DNA from: Hyphomonas sp.
Lineage (GTDB): Bacteria; Pseudomonadota; Alphaproteobacteria; Caulobacterales; Hyphomonadaceae
Direction of reading: 5' to 3'
DNA: 64,000 nt
NCBI GenBank assembly: GCA_017792365.1
Contig: CP051229.1
Coordinates: forward strand, 1,240,001 to 1,304,000
Every line of letters starts with the position of its first letter. Position 1 is the first letter of the stretch. Positions 37,311 through 49,146 of the stretch are shown here, piece after piece. The translations under genes and the position numbers were made by a program. Below the pieces are notes generated by a model. That model made no database searches and was not told where the DNA came from. It worked only from the letters and a program-made list of their open reading frames with translations.

Positions 37311-37931
37311 TCACAACCCCCATTCCGAAGCCTTGGCCGCATTCACCTCCTTGCAGACCTTGTAAGCCTCGCGCCCCCGCAACCGCTCCGCATACGCCTC
37401 GAACGCCGGGCGCGTCGGCATCGTCCCGAACATCATGCCCCAGTCGACCTGCGATCCGACATAGACATCCGCCGCCGTGAACACATCGCCGCAAACGAAC
37501 TTGCGGTCCTTCAGCATCGCCTCCAGCGCGCCGACCGCATCCTCGTAATCGCCGAACCCGAGCGTCGACTTCTTGTCCGCAGAAATCTCCCATCCCATCG
37601 CCTTCGTCGCGATCGCCTGCTCGATCGGCCCGGCCGCAAACAGCATCCAGCGATAGTAGTCCGCCAGCCGATCGGCGCCCGGCTTCAACCCCGCATCAGG
37701 AAATGCATCCGCCAGGTAAAGGCAGATCGCAGCCGCCTCCGTCACCACCTTCCCCTCATGACGCAACGCCGGCAGCTTGCCCATCGGATTGACCGCCAGG
37801 AAGTCCGCCGACTTGTTCCCCTCAGCCCCCCACTTCGTCCAGCGCGTCTCGTAGGGCTGGCCCACCTCCTCCATCATCCAGTGCGCAATCTGCCCACGGC
37901 TGTGCGGATTGGTAAAAAGTTCGAGTGTCAT
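37311..37931 (-). CDS. Glutathione S-transferase family protein
   Basis: A 206-residue GST, close paralogue of the one at 32569-33198: MTLELFTNPHSRGQIAHWMM, then MGKLPALRHEGKVVTEAAAI, then VCGDVFTAADVYVGSQVDWG. It is cytosolic with the probable catalytic Ser at residue 11. The ATG at 37931 is chosen by alignment to the paralogue; the ATG four codons earlier (37943) is close to AGGGG and also possible. The two GST copies bracket a third, signal-bearing one. Confidence 0.9.
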   Translation of the reverse strand: MTLELFTNPHSRGQIAHWMMEEVGQPYETRWTKWGAEGNKSADFLAVNPMGKLPALRHEGKVVTEAAAICLYLADAFPDAGLKPGADRLADYYRWMLFAAGPIEQAIATKAMGWEISADKKSTLGFGDYEDAVGALEAMLKDRKFVCGDVFTAADVYVGSQVDWGMMFGTMPTRPAFEAYAERLRGREAYKVCKEVNAAKASEWGL

Positions 37932-38308
37932 GACGCCGATCATCCCCTGCAATGAATACAGCCAGACAATCCCGCCAACGCTCCACCGAAGCAACGCCGC
38001 CACACCCACACCGCTGACAGCGATATGTCAGCAACACTATCCAGCCTACAGGCTCCGTGTCCCCCGCGAAGGCGGGGGCCCGGTCAGGCGCGCCAGCGCC
38101 TTCATGTCGTAAAAGAAGCGAACGCCGTTCGCTGACCGGATCCCCGCCTCCGCGGGGATGAGCGGGAAAGGCCTCCACCCATACCACAGCGTCATTCCGG
38201 CCGAACCCCGGATTTGATCCGGGGGAAGAGCCGGAACCCAGCCGCCCGCAGGAACTCAGACCCATCATCCCGCACAAGGCCCGCCAGCCGCCGGCAATTC
38301 TGGATCAG
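37932..38308. repeat. Intergenic region with a long imperfect inverted repeat and a family B copy
   Basis: This 377-base gap has no gene. Segments 38060-38086 (TCCCCCGCGAAGGCGGGGGC, then CCGGTCAG) and 38132-38158 (CTGACCGGATCCCCGCCTCC, then GCGGGGA) form a long imperfect inverted repeat around a core that itself holds GCGAAC-GCC-GTTCGC (38118-38132). A divergent family B copy is at 38191-38243. The structure resembles a small mobile palindromic repeat. Confidence 0.6.
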
Positions 38309-38995
38309 CTAGAACCGGTAAGCCAGCCCGGCGCTGATCACCCACGGGTCCAGCTCGTGTTCGGTCCGCAGCGCGATATCCGAACCCGCACGGAAGGTCG
38401 CGGTCGTGTCCACAAAATAGCGTTTCGCATCCAGCGAGACCGACAGGCCGCGATCATTCACCGGAATGTCGACGCCGGCTTGCAGCACGAAACCGAACTC
38501 GTCCGAGAGGTCCGCCTCGCTCGCCCCCAGCGCCGCGGCGTCCGCTCCAACCTCCTCGTTGAAGATGAAGAAGTGCGTCGCGCCAGCGCCAACGTACGGC
38601 GTGAACCGGTCGAAGTTTGTGAAGTGGTATTTGGCCGTCACCGTCGCCGGCAGGATGATGACATCGTCAATGAGCGCCGCGCCCGCCAGCGCGCCCTCGC
38701 CCTCCACTTCGTGCGGCGTGACGCAGCAGATCGTCTCGACGGAGAAGTTCGGCGCGAAGAAATACTCAGCTGCAATCGTGGGAATATAGGAATCGTTGGC
38801 GCTGGTCTGCGACCCGGCAGGCAGGCCAATCAGATCGGTATTCACGCTTGTGATCGCTCCATCGGGCTGGACCGTGGTCACGAACGCCTTGACCTGAAAC
38901 TTGCCGTCAGCCTCCTGCGCGCTAGCCGCCCCCGCCAGCGCTGCAATTGGAAGCGATGCGGCCAGTGCGGCCAGACCCGTTTGGAAGCGTTTCAT
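38309..38995 (-). CDS. OmpW family outer membrane protein
   Basis: A 228-residue outer membrane beta-barrel of the OmpW family. The signal peptide is cleaved after AGAASAQ. The body shows alternating strand patterns (FQVKAFVTTVQPDG, PTIAAEYFFAPNFSVETICC, ATVTAKYHFTNFDRFTPYVG, FGFVLQAGVDIPVNDRGLSV) and ends in the outer-membrane signature AYRF. The ATG at 38995 (MKRFQTG) has GGAG six bases away, better than the TTG two codons earlier. OmpW proteins form narrow hydrophobic channels. One oddity is the adjacent CysCys pair in the third strand. Confidence 0.9.
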   Translation of the reverse strand: MKRFQTGLAALAASLPIAALAGAASAQEADGKFQVKAFVTTVQPDGAITSVNTDLIGLPAGSQTSANDSYIPTIAAEYFFAPNFSVETICCVTPHEVEGEGALAGAALIDDVIILPATVTAKYHFTNFDRFTPYVGAGATHFFIFNEEVGADAAALGASEADLSDEFGFVLQAGVDIPVNDRGLSVSLDAKRYFVDTTATFRAGSDIALRTEHELDPWVISAGLAYRF

Positions 38996-39034
38996 GTTCA
39001 ACTCCAGATATCGTTAGCTGGCCTTCGCGGAGCC

Positions 39035-39053
39035 GCCCTGCGCCATGCAGGGC
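39035..39053 (-). promoter_or_regulatory. Hairpin in the ompW leader
   Basis: GCCCTGC and GCAGGGC form a perfect 7-bp stem with a GCCAT loop, 40 bases upstream of the OmpW start and 200 bases past the release factor 3 stop. It may be a leader structure or a remnant terminator; no T run follows. Confidence 0.35.
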
Positions 39054-39259
39054 AATCAACTCTCGCCGCCACGATCCAGAGATAATTGAGCCGCTTCTCC
39101 CGCCATCGGCTGACGGGCAAGCCAGACGGTCTAGGCCAGACGGCCAGACCTCGCCCAGCTCATTGCCCCCATCAGGGTCTGAAGCAGACTATTGAAGTTG
39201 CAGGGCAATGCAGCGTGGCGCCGCCAGACCACGCTGGTCTCATCAGCGACAGGGCGGTT

Positions 39260-40855
<1,596 letters not shown>

Positions 40856-40938
40856 GGCGGCGGGGCTTATCGCATTCGGCCGGATCGCGATAGGCCCGCC
40901 GGCGCCGCCCGCGACCTACGCTGAAGACGCCCGGCAAC

Positions 40939-41337
40939 TCAGGCCGTTTCCTGGGTCGCCCGTTCCCAGACGTTCTCGTTGATCAGCCGCGGCGTCAGCA
41001 TGTCCACCTCCTGCATCATGTTCAGGAAGCTCAGCGTCGTGATCGGCAGCGTCGCAAACCGGATCGCCACATCCTGCGGCCGCCGCGCATGGGGCGGACG
41101 CACGAACAGCGCCGCATCAGCCTCGATCCTCATCGCAATCAGGCAGGCCAGAACCGTCCGCGCCTGCTCGTCCGGCGCCTTGCCCTCCGGCAGGTTGAAA
41201 TACATTTCCTGACCAAGCGTCATCACCGCGCGCGGGCTCATGGCGCCCAGCTTGTCCGCACGGCTGCCAACCCGCTCGCGCAGGGTCATCGCTGGAATGT
41301 CCAGATCAATCATCTGCTCGTTCAGGAGGAACAGCAC
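40939..41337 (-). CDS. Hypothetical protein
   Basis: A 132-residue protein with a mixed helix/strand pattern and no signal or membrane segment. It starts at GTG 41337 with GAGG seven bases upstream (MLFLLNEQMIDLDIPAMTLR). The pattern of regularly spaced hydrophobic residues and normal codon use support a real gene. No family is recognised. It lies 84 bases upstream of prfC on the same strand and might be cotranscribed with it. Confidence 0.65.
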   Translation of the reverse strand: MLFLLNEQMIDLDIPAMTLRERVGSRADKLGAMSPRAVMTLGQEMYFNLPEGKAPDEQARTVLACLIAMRIEADAALFVRPPHARRPQDVAIRFATLPITTLSFLNMMQEVDMLTPRLINENVWERATQETA

Positions 41338-41436
41338 GTCTGGGCCTCATCGGGTTAACTGACGCGCCGTTGAGCGAACGCCGCGCTACCTGAAACCCTA
41401 ATCACAATGGAGTTAACATAACGAAATTGCGATATG

Positions 41437-41796
41437 TCAGATTTCGCCGATAGACGTCGCGCCCCGCACGCGTTCCGTCAGGAAATGACGTCCCTCGCGA
41501 TCCTCGATTTCGATCACCCACAGGTCCCGGTCAAACTCGCGCCGCCGCGCGATCGCCGCATCAACCTCCGCCTCGTCAGGATCCTCAACGCCCTCCGGCA
41601 AACGCTCGAACTCGGTCGGCCCTTCGGGATTGAACGCCGGCGCATATAGCTGCGCCTTGCCGCGCTCGTGAGAGACCTTCACCACCACATCGCCGCGCTC
41701 TTCATCGCCGCGATGCACCACAGTGGCGAACGCACCGCCAGCATGCGCCCGCCGCAACAGCGCGCCAACCCAGAGATGTACTGGTAAATCACGCAT
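41437..41796 (-). CDS. DUF1491 family protein
   Basis: A 119-residue alphaproteobacterial DUF1491 protein. Signature stretches are PVHLWVGALLRRAHAGGAFA, VVHRGDEERGDVVVKV and DLWVIEIEDREGRHFL. The function is not known; the fold is predicted alpha/beta and cytoplasmic. It is divergent from the small membrane protein at 41898. Confidence 0.85.
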   Translation of the reverse strand: MRDLPVHLWVGALLRRAHAGGAFATVVHRGDEERGDVVVKVSHERGKAQLYAPAFNPEGPTEFERLPEGVEDPDEAEVDAAIARRREFDRDLWVIEIEDREGRHFLTERVRGATSIGEI

Positions 41797-41897
41797 CTTC
41801 CGGCCTGAATTCCATCCGCATCTTAACCCTGACTCTCACAGCTGGCGCGCGCGTTGCACCGCATCCCACCCTAGGCCCGTTTACCTCTGAGGCGCGG

Positions 41898-42116
41898 ATG
41901 CTCGACACGCTCTTCATGACGCTGCTAGCCAGTGAAGTCACTCCGGAAACCGCCCGGCTGGGCGTATACGTCCTGTCCGGCATCGTCGGCCTCACCGTCT
42001 CCGCCGCAGTCACGATCGGCAAGGACATCCCCAAACAGACCGCCTGGCGCAACCAGCAGGCGGCGCTCGACCGTCTGGATGCGCTCGACCGCCACAAACG
42101 CCACGATCCGGACTAG
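41898..42116 (+). CDS. Small single-span membrane protein
   Basis: A 72-residue protein with one or two hydrophobic stretches (LDTLFMTLLASEV and LGVYVLSGIVGLTVSAAVTI) and a charged, helical C-terminal tail (NQQAALDRLDALDRHKRHDP). No family is recognised. It is probably an inner-membrane protein with the tail in the cytoplasm. Codon use is normal. GAGG lies seven bases before the ATG. Confidence 0.55.
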   Translation: MLDTLFMTLLASEVTPETARLGVYVLSGIVGLTVSAAVTIGKDIPKQTAWRNQQAALDRLDALDRHKRHDPD

Positions 42117-42200
42117 CGCCCCGCCCAGCCGCCAAAGCCCGCAGCCATCACCCCCGCGAACGTAAACCACACGTAAACCGGCGCTCGCTAGCCTTTGCGA

Positions 42201-43174
42201 ATGGGCCGCGTCTCGTCATTTCTCTATCGTGTCACACAATCGCGACCGAAGCCGCCATCGCCCAGAGCGCCCCGCCCCTGTCCGGCATCCAGGCTGTCGA
42301 ACGCACCTATCTCGAGCGCGCCGCCATCACAGCCGCAAACGAGAAATGCCGCCTGTTCACTGACGGCGAGCGCATGGCCCTGCAGGCTGGTCTCTTCCAG
42401 GCGCGCAACGAATTGCTCCGCGCCGACTACGCCGTCGCACAGATCAACGCGCTGACCGCAGAAGTCTCCGCCCACGCCAAGACGCTGGGGTGCGAGCACC
42501 CCTCCGTCCAGAACGTCGCCGCCACGATCCGTGACAGCTACCGCCAGTTCGCCAAGACCAACTTCATGACCTTCCCCGGCAAGCACGCCGATTGGGAAGC
42601 GTCCCGTTCGATCCACGACACCTGGGGCACGAAGCAGACCCAGCCGGACACGGGCGCCATCCTCGGCCTTCGCCGCATCGACCCGGCCGACGAGCGCACA
42701 GCCCCGCGCGCGCAAAACCAGCCCGGCGAAAAAGTGCTCCGGCTCGCCGCCTCCGTACCCGCAACCGGCCCGGCGCCCTCCAGCGCGCAATTGCGCATCC
42801 GCGACCCCGCGAAACTGTCCGAACCCTGGATCGGCGGCCTGATGGGCGACAGGTCCGGGCTCACGCCGCCGCCGCGCGCCGTCGCCACGCCGATCTGGGC
42901 CGGCCGTCAGGCAAACGAATGGGCCGCCCGCAACGAACCCGTCTACGTCTTCTATTTCGGACAGGACGCAATCGACCGCATCGAAGCGCTCGACCCGCGC
43001 GAAGCCGTCACCCTCGAACTGACGCCCTCACCGCGCGCGCGCGAGCAGGAGCCGACGCGCATCGTCTTCGAAGCTGGCGACTTCGCCGCCGCGCATCACT
43101 TCGTGATGATCCCGAAGCCCCAGCCAACGGCCGTCGAGCCATCCGCTGCCGCGGACGTCGCATCGGCCCACTGA
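42201..43174 (+). CDS. Secreted hypothetical protein, probable frameshift in the signal peptide
   Basis: The intact frame covers about 42228-43174. It begins within a signal-like segment (LVISLSCHTIATEAAIAQSA) and continues LSGIQAVERTYLERAAITAA, KCRLFTDGERMALQAGLF. No start codon is available in this frame upstream, whereas ATG 42201 lies one base out of phase. One missing base near 42225 would join them into a protein of about 324 residues with a signal peptide cut near AIAQS. The C-terminal half contains EPVYVFYFGQDAIDRI and a beta-rich end. Function is not recognised. An internal ATG at 42374 is the conservative start. Confidence 0.6.
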
Positions 43175-43222
43175 TGCTGAAGCGATAGTGCCGGCCCACC
43201 CGGTCCGGACACGGCCAGCCGT

Positions 43223-46049
43223 CTAGCGTGGCCCGGCCTGAGTCGACACGGATGCAGGCGTCGCCGTGATGCCCGAGCCAGCCGGACTTTCAGCACTGGC
43301 TCCGGCCTCGCCCTCGCCATCCGGCCCCGGCGTCGTATCGTTCACCGTCACCGAAGCCACGAGCGCCGCAATGTCAGGGCCTGCAAACGCCGGCATCGCT
43401 TCGACGAGATCGCCATTCTCCCAGCGTCCCGCCAGCATCAGGTCGCCTTCGGCATTCCAGAAGGCCCCATACCCATGCCGATTGCCGTTGAGCAGCTCGC
43501 CCTCATAGCGCTGGCCGTTGGCGAACACGAGCACGCCGGTGTCGCCGTCATCTGCACTCTGGCCCTCGAAGCGGTTGCCATTCCGCCACTCCAGCACGCC
43601 ATGTCCGCGCGCCGTATCGCCAGTATTCTCGCCGGCATAGCGCAGGGCCTGCGCGCCGGCATTGTTGGGATTGTCGCCATAGTCGTAGACGCCGAGACCC
43701 TGCGCGAGACCGTTCGACAGCCGCCCGCGATACCGGTCGCCGCTCGACTCCGCATCGCCGGACGTCCGCACGCCCAGACCGTGGCTGGTTGCCGGACGTC
43801 TGCGTCTCATAGATATCGCCATCCGGCGCCACCACCGTACTGGCGAACGCAGACCCCGATCGGGCCTCCTCCGCGATCGCGTCGGCCTCCGCTGCAACCT
43901 CCCGCGCTTCGCCGGCACGCTCGCGACCGCGCGCCTGCGCCGAACGAGCCGCCTCGACCGCAGCGCGCGTATCCGAAGACAGCCAATCCAGACTGAATGA
44001 ATCCGGCCGCGACAATTGCCGGATCGCCGCGCGCGCCGTTTCCGCCCGCGGCGTGTCGGGATAATCGCGAATGAACGTCGCATACGCCTGGACCGTGCCG
44101 TACTGCGAGGCAGACTCCCACGCCGCCAGACGCTCGGCCATGCCGACATCCTCGTCGTCGACGGCTTCATCCGCCTGACCGGCGCCCTCCGCGAAGTCGA
44201 ACGCTTCAGCAGGCAGCTCGGCGGCTGACGCTCCCGCCGCAACCTCCACGGCCGGCTCCGGAACCGTCACGACGGCCAGCGCCGAAACGGAAACGTCAGA
44301 CTCGTCGCCATCGGAGCCGTTCTCAACTCGCACCTGCTCGAGCAGACGATCAGCAAACTGGCGCAGGTCCCGGGGCGAAGCGGAATAGAGTTTCGGCGCC
44401 TCGCCGCCATGACGGGCGGCAAAGCGGTCGGCCGCGTCCTGCGTGTCGGAGTCGGCAGCGCCGCTGCCCGCCCCCTGATAAAGATCGAGTTCGCGAAGCT
44501 GAGCCTGGATCGAAGCCAAGGCCTCCCTGCGCTCCTCGCGCAGCGCGACCAGACGGCTTGCCGCCGCCCGCGTCATATCCCCGGTCGGGGGCGGAAACTG
44601 CTCAAGATAGATTTCGTAGGCGCGCTCGACATCCGCCGTCACGGCCTCGGCCCAGGCCTGCGCATCCAGAACCTTCAACACCGCACGCGCCGTCTCCGCC
44701 GACGTCGAATCCCGGTGAACGATGATGAACGTACGCAGCGCCTCAGGATCTTCGCGGTCCACGCTCTCCCACGCATGATCGGCGACCGGATCGTCATACA
44801 GCGGGCCGCTCGCCGCCAGGATCGACTGGCTCGGCGCAGGCTCGCCCGCAGCTGGCGCCGCGTCAGGGCTCTCGGCGAACGCCGCCTTCTCGTCCTGGCG
44901 CCATCCCATCGGATCGACGAACCACAACCCGCCGCCGACAATCGCGAGCAGGCCGACCACGACAACCGGACCGAGACCGCTGGCGCCCGTCGCCTTCGGC
45001 GGGCGATAGGACGGCGGCTCACCTCCCGGCGGGGGCTCCCGGCGAACGAACAGGTCGTCCAGCGCTTCATGGCGCGACTGGTCGCGCGGCGGCGCGGATT
45101 GCGCCTGAGCCTGAATGCTCTCGTGCGGATAATGCTCGTCGCGGAAACGCTCGTCGAATCCGCGATGGTCATGCACGAAAGGAGAGGGTTGCGTATCCTG
45201 CGCTTCCGGCCGCGCATCCCAGGCCGGCGCCGCCTCTTCTTCCACCGGCGGCGCAGTCTCGAAGATTGACGCGTCGACCGGAGTTTCCTGCGGCGGTTCA
45301 GCCGCAACACCCGAAATCTTCCGTTCCATGGCCGACACCGCCGCCGGGATCGGCGATCCAGACTTGCCCGCCGGCGTCACAGTGGCCGAAGCCTCATGGC
45401 TCGGCACGCCGAACGCACGATCCATCATGGAAGCGCTCGGACGCGGCGCATCCTCGATCGCGCCATCGAAGACCGGCCCGGGTCCGTTCTCGCTCGCCTG
45501 CTGGCTCTCGCCATCCCACGGCTGCTGCCCGCCGGGCTCCGGCAGCGGGTCATGCGGAACATCCGAGGCGACGCCGAACTGCGGCCGCCCCGGCCGCGAC
45601 GCCGCCTGCGAGGCAAAGCCAGCCGCACTCTTGCGCACCACCTGCGGCCGGTCAGCGCCCGGCTCGCCAGCGAACAACCGCACAGCAGCCACCACACGCT
45701 GGAACGTGCTGTCGGCCGCATCACCATTCCATGAAGACAGATCGATCGTGTCGAGCTGGTCGAACGGACGCGGCGCCGTCGTCCCGCCAAAAGAAACCTG
45801 GATCAGTTTGTTGCGATACAGTCCTGTCGCGGCCTCGGTCCGCACATAGTCGGACTCGCGCGATGTATCGCTCCACAGCACAATGACGGCCCCGGCCGCG
45901 CCAAGCTCCGCATCGATCGCCCGCTCGCGCTGGCCCGGCGAGGCGTCCGGCTCGAACCAGACCCGCCAACCTTCAGCGCTGAGCGCGTCGACCACCTGCT
46001 GCAACTGGCCAGCGTCTTCGCTCGTGCATGAGATGTATACGTCGGTCAT
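43223..46049 (-). CDS. Membrane TIR-domain protein with helical repeats and MORN repeats, one frameshift
   Basis: Reconstructed, about 940 residues. Residues 1-125 are a TIR-like domain (MTDVYISCTSEDAGQLQQVV, GWRVWFEPDASPGQ, AVIVLWSDTSRESDYVRTEA); Glu72 is at the position of the NADase catalytic glutamate. A disordered Pro/Glu-rich region follows. One membrane helix lies near 350-370 (GLGPVVVVGLLAIVGGGLWF). Then come three AW-repeats like those of the lipoprotein at 6944 and a coiled stretch. After a frame break near 43785 at least four MORN repeats follow (GDRYRGRLSNGLAQGLGVYD, GNRFEGQ, GQRYEGELLNGNRHGYGAFW, AGRWENGDL). The start at 46049 has GAGGGG upstream. The topology puts TIR inside and MORN outside the inner membrane. 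Function unknown. Confidence 0.8.
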
Positions 46050-46222
46050 CATGCCCCTCGTGCGCCCCCACGCGTGAATTGTTACCATCGGCAATCGCCA
46101 TTGTGGAGAGTGCCAGGCCAGCTTTCACGCGCCGCAGGTGCATCGCCCTTCGAACCAGCAGGAACGATAACTGAAATTTCTGGGAAAACCTGCAGGAATC
46201 TCGCGCTACAGGATCAACTAGT

Positions 46223-47497
46223 TCAGGATTCGCCTTCTGGCCTAGGAAAATACGCAGCTGCAGTCGTGCCGCCGCCCGCCGCGCTCTCGAATTCCAGCCG
46301 CCCGCCGTGCAGTTCGATGAACGCCCGCACCACCGAAAGCCCCAGCCCTGTGCCTTTTTCGCGTTTGCCGGCAACGCCTTGGCGGAACGCTTGTGACAGG
46401 GTCTGCAATTCCTCGGGGCTCATCCCAGTCCCGGTATCGGAAACCGCCAGCACAGCCCCGCGCGGCGTCTCGACAGCAGACACGCGCACCTGGCCTCCCG
46501 AAGGCGTGAACTTCAGCGAGTTCGAAATCAGGTTCAGAGCGATCTGCCGCGTCGCCTTCGGATCGGCATAGGCCTCAACATCCTCATCTGTCTCGATCCA
46601 GAGAGAGACGCCCTTGCGCTCCGCCATGTCATGCAGGAACCGCACAGCCGCCTCCGCAATATCTGTGAGGCTCAGCACTTCCGGTTCGATCTCGTAGCGG
46701 CCCGCCTCGATCTTCGACAGGTCGAGCACATCGTCCACAACGATCTCGAGCGTCTGCCCGCCCTCGCGAATCAGCTCGGCATACTCCTGATACTTGTCAG
46801 GCAGGGGCCCGAATACGGCGTTGCGCATCATGTCGGCGAAACCGATGATCGCATTCAGCGGCGTCCGCAGTTCGTGACTGGTCTGGGCGAAGAACCGCGT
46901 CCGCGCGCTCAGCGCGTTTTCCGCATCCGCCATCGCGGCGCGGGTCGAGGTCAACTCGGCCTCCATCTCGCGAATGCGCGAATCATCGCTCACCGCGCCA
47001 GAAACCACGACTTCCCGAACCGTCCCCAGCCGCTGCTCGACCGCGATCGCCGCCAGCACGGCCAGCATCGCGATGCCCGCCGCGCCATAGCCGCTCGACA
47101 GCGCCAGCTGCACGCCCAGGTTAAGCCACTCCCCGGCGCTGTCCGCAACAAGCGCCGCCACATAACCGCCGACAGCGAACACGGCGGCTTCCAGCATCAG
47201 CCGGTGATGATTTGCGATCACCGCAGTCGCCAGCGCGACCCCGAACAGCACCAGCAACGGCGACTGCGCGCCGCCCGTCGCCGCAACACTCAGAGTCGCC
47301 ATCCCGATCCACAGCGCCGACTCAACCGCCGATGCGTTCGCCTCCGAAGCGGTCCTGCGCAAGAACATGCCTGCGATCGCGGGTGAAACGGCGCAAACGA
47401 AGAAGCCGGCATTGATCCACAATGGCACGCCGCGCCACGCGAGCCAGACGGCCGCGACCGAACACAAACAAAGCCATGCGAGCCTCGCTTGCTTCAT
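46223..47497 (-). CDS. Membrane sensor histidine kinase
   Basis: A 424-residue HisKA-type kinase. Five or six membrane segments fill residues 5-150 with almost no periplasmic loop. A short coiled coil (SRIREMEAELTSTRAAMADA) leads to phosphoacceptor His208 in AQTSHELRTPLNAIIGFADM. The ATPase domain has NLISNSLKFTPSGG, DTGTGMSPEE and KGTGLGLSVVR. The H-box neighbourhood resembles that of Caulobacter PleC/DivJ-type kinases. It has no adjacent response regulator. It lies upstream of the TIR-MORN gene on the same strand, 174 bases away, so a functional link is possible but unproven. Confidence 0.9.
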   Translation of the reverse strand: MKQARLAWLCLCSVAAVWLAWRGVPLWINAGFFVCAVSPAIAGMFLRRTASEANASAVESALWIGMATLSVAATGGAQSPLLVLFGVALATAVIANHHRLMLEAAVFAVGGYVAALVADSAGEWLNLGVQLALSSGYGAAGIAMLAVLAAIAVEQRLGTVREVVVSGAVSDDSRIREMEAELTSTRAAMADAENALSARTRFFAQTSHELRTPLNAIIGFADMMRNAVFGPLPDKYQEYAELIREGGQTLEIVVDDVLDLSKIEAGRYEIEPEVLSLTDIAEAAVRFLHDMAERKGVSLWIETDEDVEAYADPKATRQIALNLISNSLKFTPSGGQVRVSAVETPRGAVLAVSDTGTGMSPEELQTLSQAFRQGVAGKREKGTGLGLSVVRAFIELHGGRLEFESAAGGGTTAAAYFPRPEGES

Positions 47498-47668
47498 GTT
47501 ATCGGTCTTCCAAGGTTAAACATGTGCAACAACTGCACTTGCCCCTATCGCCATAACCACGTGTAAATAATCTCCGACCATCGTCTTAATTGGAAGCACA
47601 TTGCAGGCCGGGTCTGTTAAGCTCGCGCCACCCGTGTAGTGTGTACATGTATTCAGTCGGAGGATTAC

Positions 47669-48690
47669 ATGCGTCCTGAAGCCGGCTGTCCTCGGCAGCC
47701 CTAGTCGTCGCCATTGCTCTCCCCATCCGCTTCTGCCCAGACCACCGAATCCGCCGAATCAAAAGACAGTCCGCGCGTGCTCCAGTCCGCTGCAGCCGCC
47801 TACGCCGAATACCGGGCGAAGTCTCGAACATCTCCCAGAAGCCGCTCGCAGGCGAACAGGAACTCGACACCGCGCTCGACACCTTCGGCGGCCAGAACGC
47901 TAACCAGCTGTCGTCCGGCTGGATCTCCTATTCAGCGCTGATCGCCTCCAACAACGAAGAGTTCGCCGCCTCCATCCGCGACATCGACGGCTTCTACGGC
48001 CGCGACCGCGTCATGACCGGCATGCGCAACGATGTCGGCTACGCCCGCACCCTGCCCGGCGGCGAAGACGCGCTCCAGATGGCCCTCGCCGTCAACCAGA
48101 AGGATGCAGGCCGCATCTCCTCCGCCGCCGCCTTCGTGAAGGACCAGGCCTACAAGCTGCAGGACGTCTCATGGGGCAAGCAGCGCCTGCGCAACCCCGA
48201 CGCAACGGTCAACTCGCTCAAGGTCTCCTCGACCTCCGTGCGCCCGATCGCCGACGCCGCGCAGAAGTTCTTCTCCACGCCCGACCTCGACCTCGTGCTG
48301 GCCTCCGCCCGATCGACCGCGCACAAGGAATCGGTCTGGGACAAGATCTCGATGTTCACCGCTTCGGCCCCGGCTGCAGCCCTCGGCACGATCCAGCCCG
48401 CGGTCACCGCGACGCCGCAAACCGGTCTGCGCATTGACCCGCGCCGCGAAGGCACCGCCAACCGCATCGTGACGCTGGCCGCCTTCCAGGTCCTCGAGGC
48501 CGCCAAGACTAACGAAACCGACGTGAAGGCCGCCATGAAGGACCGGGCGACCCACGACTGCATCGACTGGAGCCAGGTGCAATTGCGCGCCTGCGTCTCG
48601 GCCGCCTACACGCGCGCCGACCTCTCCTTCTGCCTTGCCGAACACGCGATCGGCGATCAGGGCGCCTGCTTCGCCGGCGTCACCAAGTAA
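47669..48690 (+). pseudogene. Secreted hypothetical protein, several frameshifts near the start
   Basis: Reconstructed, about 340 residues. A perfect GGAGG site sits five bases before ATG 47669, but the frame stops after 11 codons. The signal-peptide core (LSSAALVVAIAL) is in a second frame, the cleavage region SASAQTTESAESKDS is back in the first, and after one more missing G (GGG to GGGG near 47817) the frame runs EVSNISQKPLAGEQELDT to the stop without a break. The C-terminus has four cysteines (DCIDWSQVQLRACVSA, LSFCLAEHAIGDQGACF), probably disulfide-bonded. No family is recognised. At least three indels lie in 150 bases. Confidence 0.65.
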
Positions 48691-48729
48691 TCCCCGCGGG
48701 GATATAAAACCCATCACCCGCCTATCAGC

Positions 48730-48755
48730 GACCCGCCGGAGCCATCCGGCGGGTC
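48730..48755 (+). terminator. Strong hairpin after the secreted protein gene
   Basis: GACCCGCCGGA (48730-48740) and TCCGGCGGGTC (48745-48755) form a perfect 11-bp stem with a GCCA loop, 40 bases after the stop codon. Only a weak T-containing stretch (GTTCGATTC) follows. It probably terminates transcription. Confidence 0.65.
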
Positions 48756-48820
48756 GTTCGATTCATCCCACACCGCTTAGAACGGTGACCCTAACTAGGG
48801 GATAGGGGTAGAGTGGACCT

Positions 48821-49102
48821 ATGCTCAGCTTTCTGAAACGCGACTACCTGCGGACGAGCGCAATCGCAGCGGTTCTCTGGCTGTTGGGATTTCTCAGAGC
48901 CCGAGATGAGCTGGATAACGGCGAGTATTTCACCCTCTTGGGCGCGGTTTGGCTTTACGCACTCTTCTTTGTCTTCGTACTGCTCTCAAGGTGGGCGTGC
49001 TACAGTTTCGTGACGCGACGCCAATCGGGCACATACGGGCAATACGAGGGAGTTGACCCTTACGAAAAGTTTCTCAGGGTTACGAGATTGTGGTTTCGTT
49101 GA
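48821..49102 (+). CDS. Small hypothetical membrane protein
   Basis: A 93-residue protein with two hydrophobic segments (SAIAAVLWLLGFLRA and YFTLLGAVWLYALFFVFVLL) and a basic tail. No family is recognised. DNA of this gene is less GC-rich than its surroundings and codon use is less biased, suggesting an acquired gene. The ribosome site is weak (GTGGACC). Confidence 0.5.
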   Translation: MLSFLKRDYLRTSAIAAVLWLLGFLRARDELDNGEYFTLLGAVWLYALFFVFVLLSRWACYSFVTRRQSGTYGQYEGVDPYEKFLRVTRLWFR

Positions 49103-49146
49103 GTGTCGACTTGCCTCCCGGCGCGCCGCGCGCCACATCCCAAACC

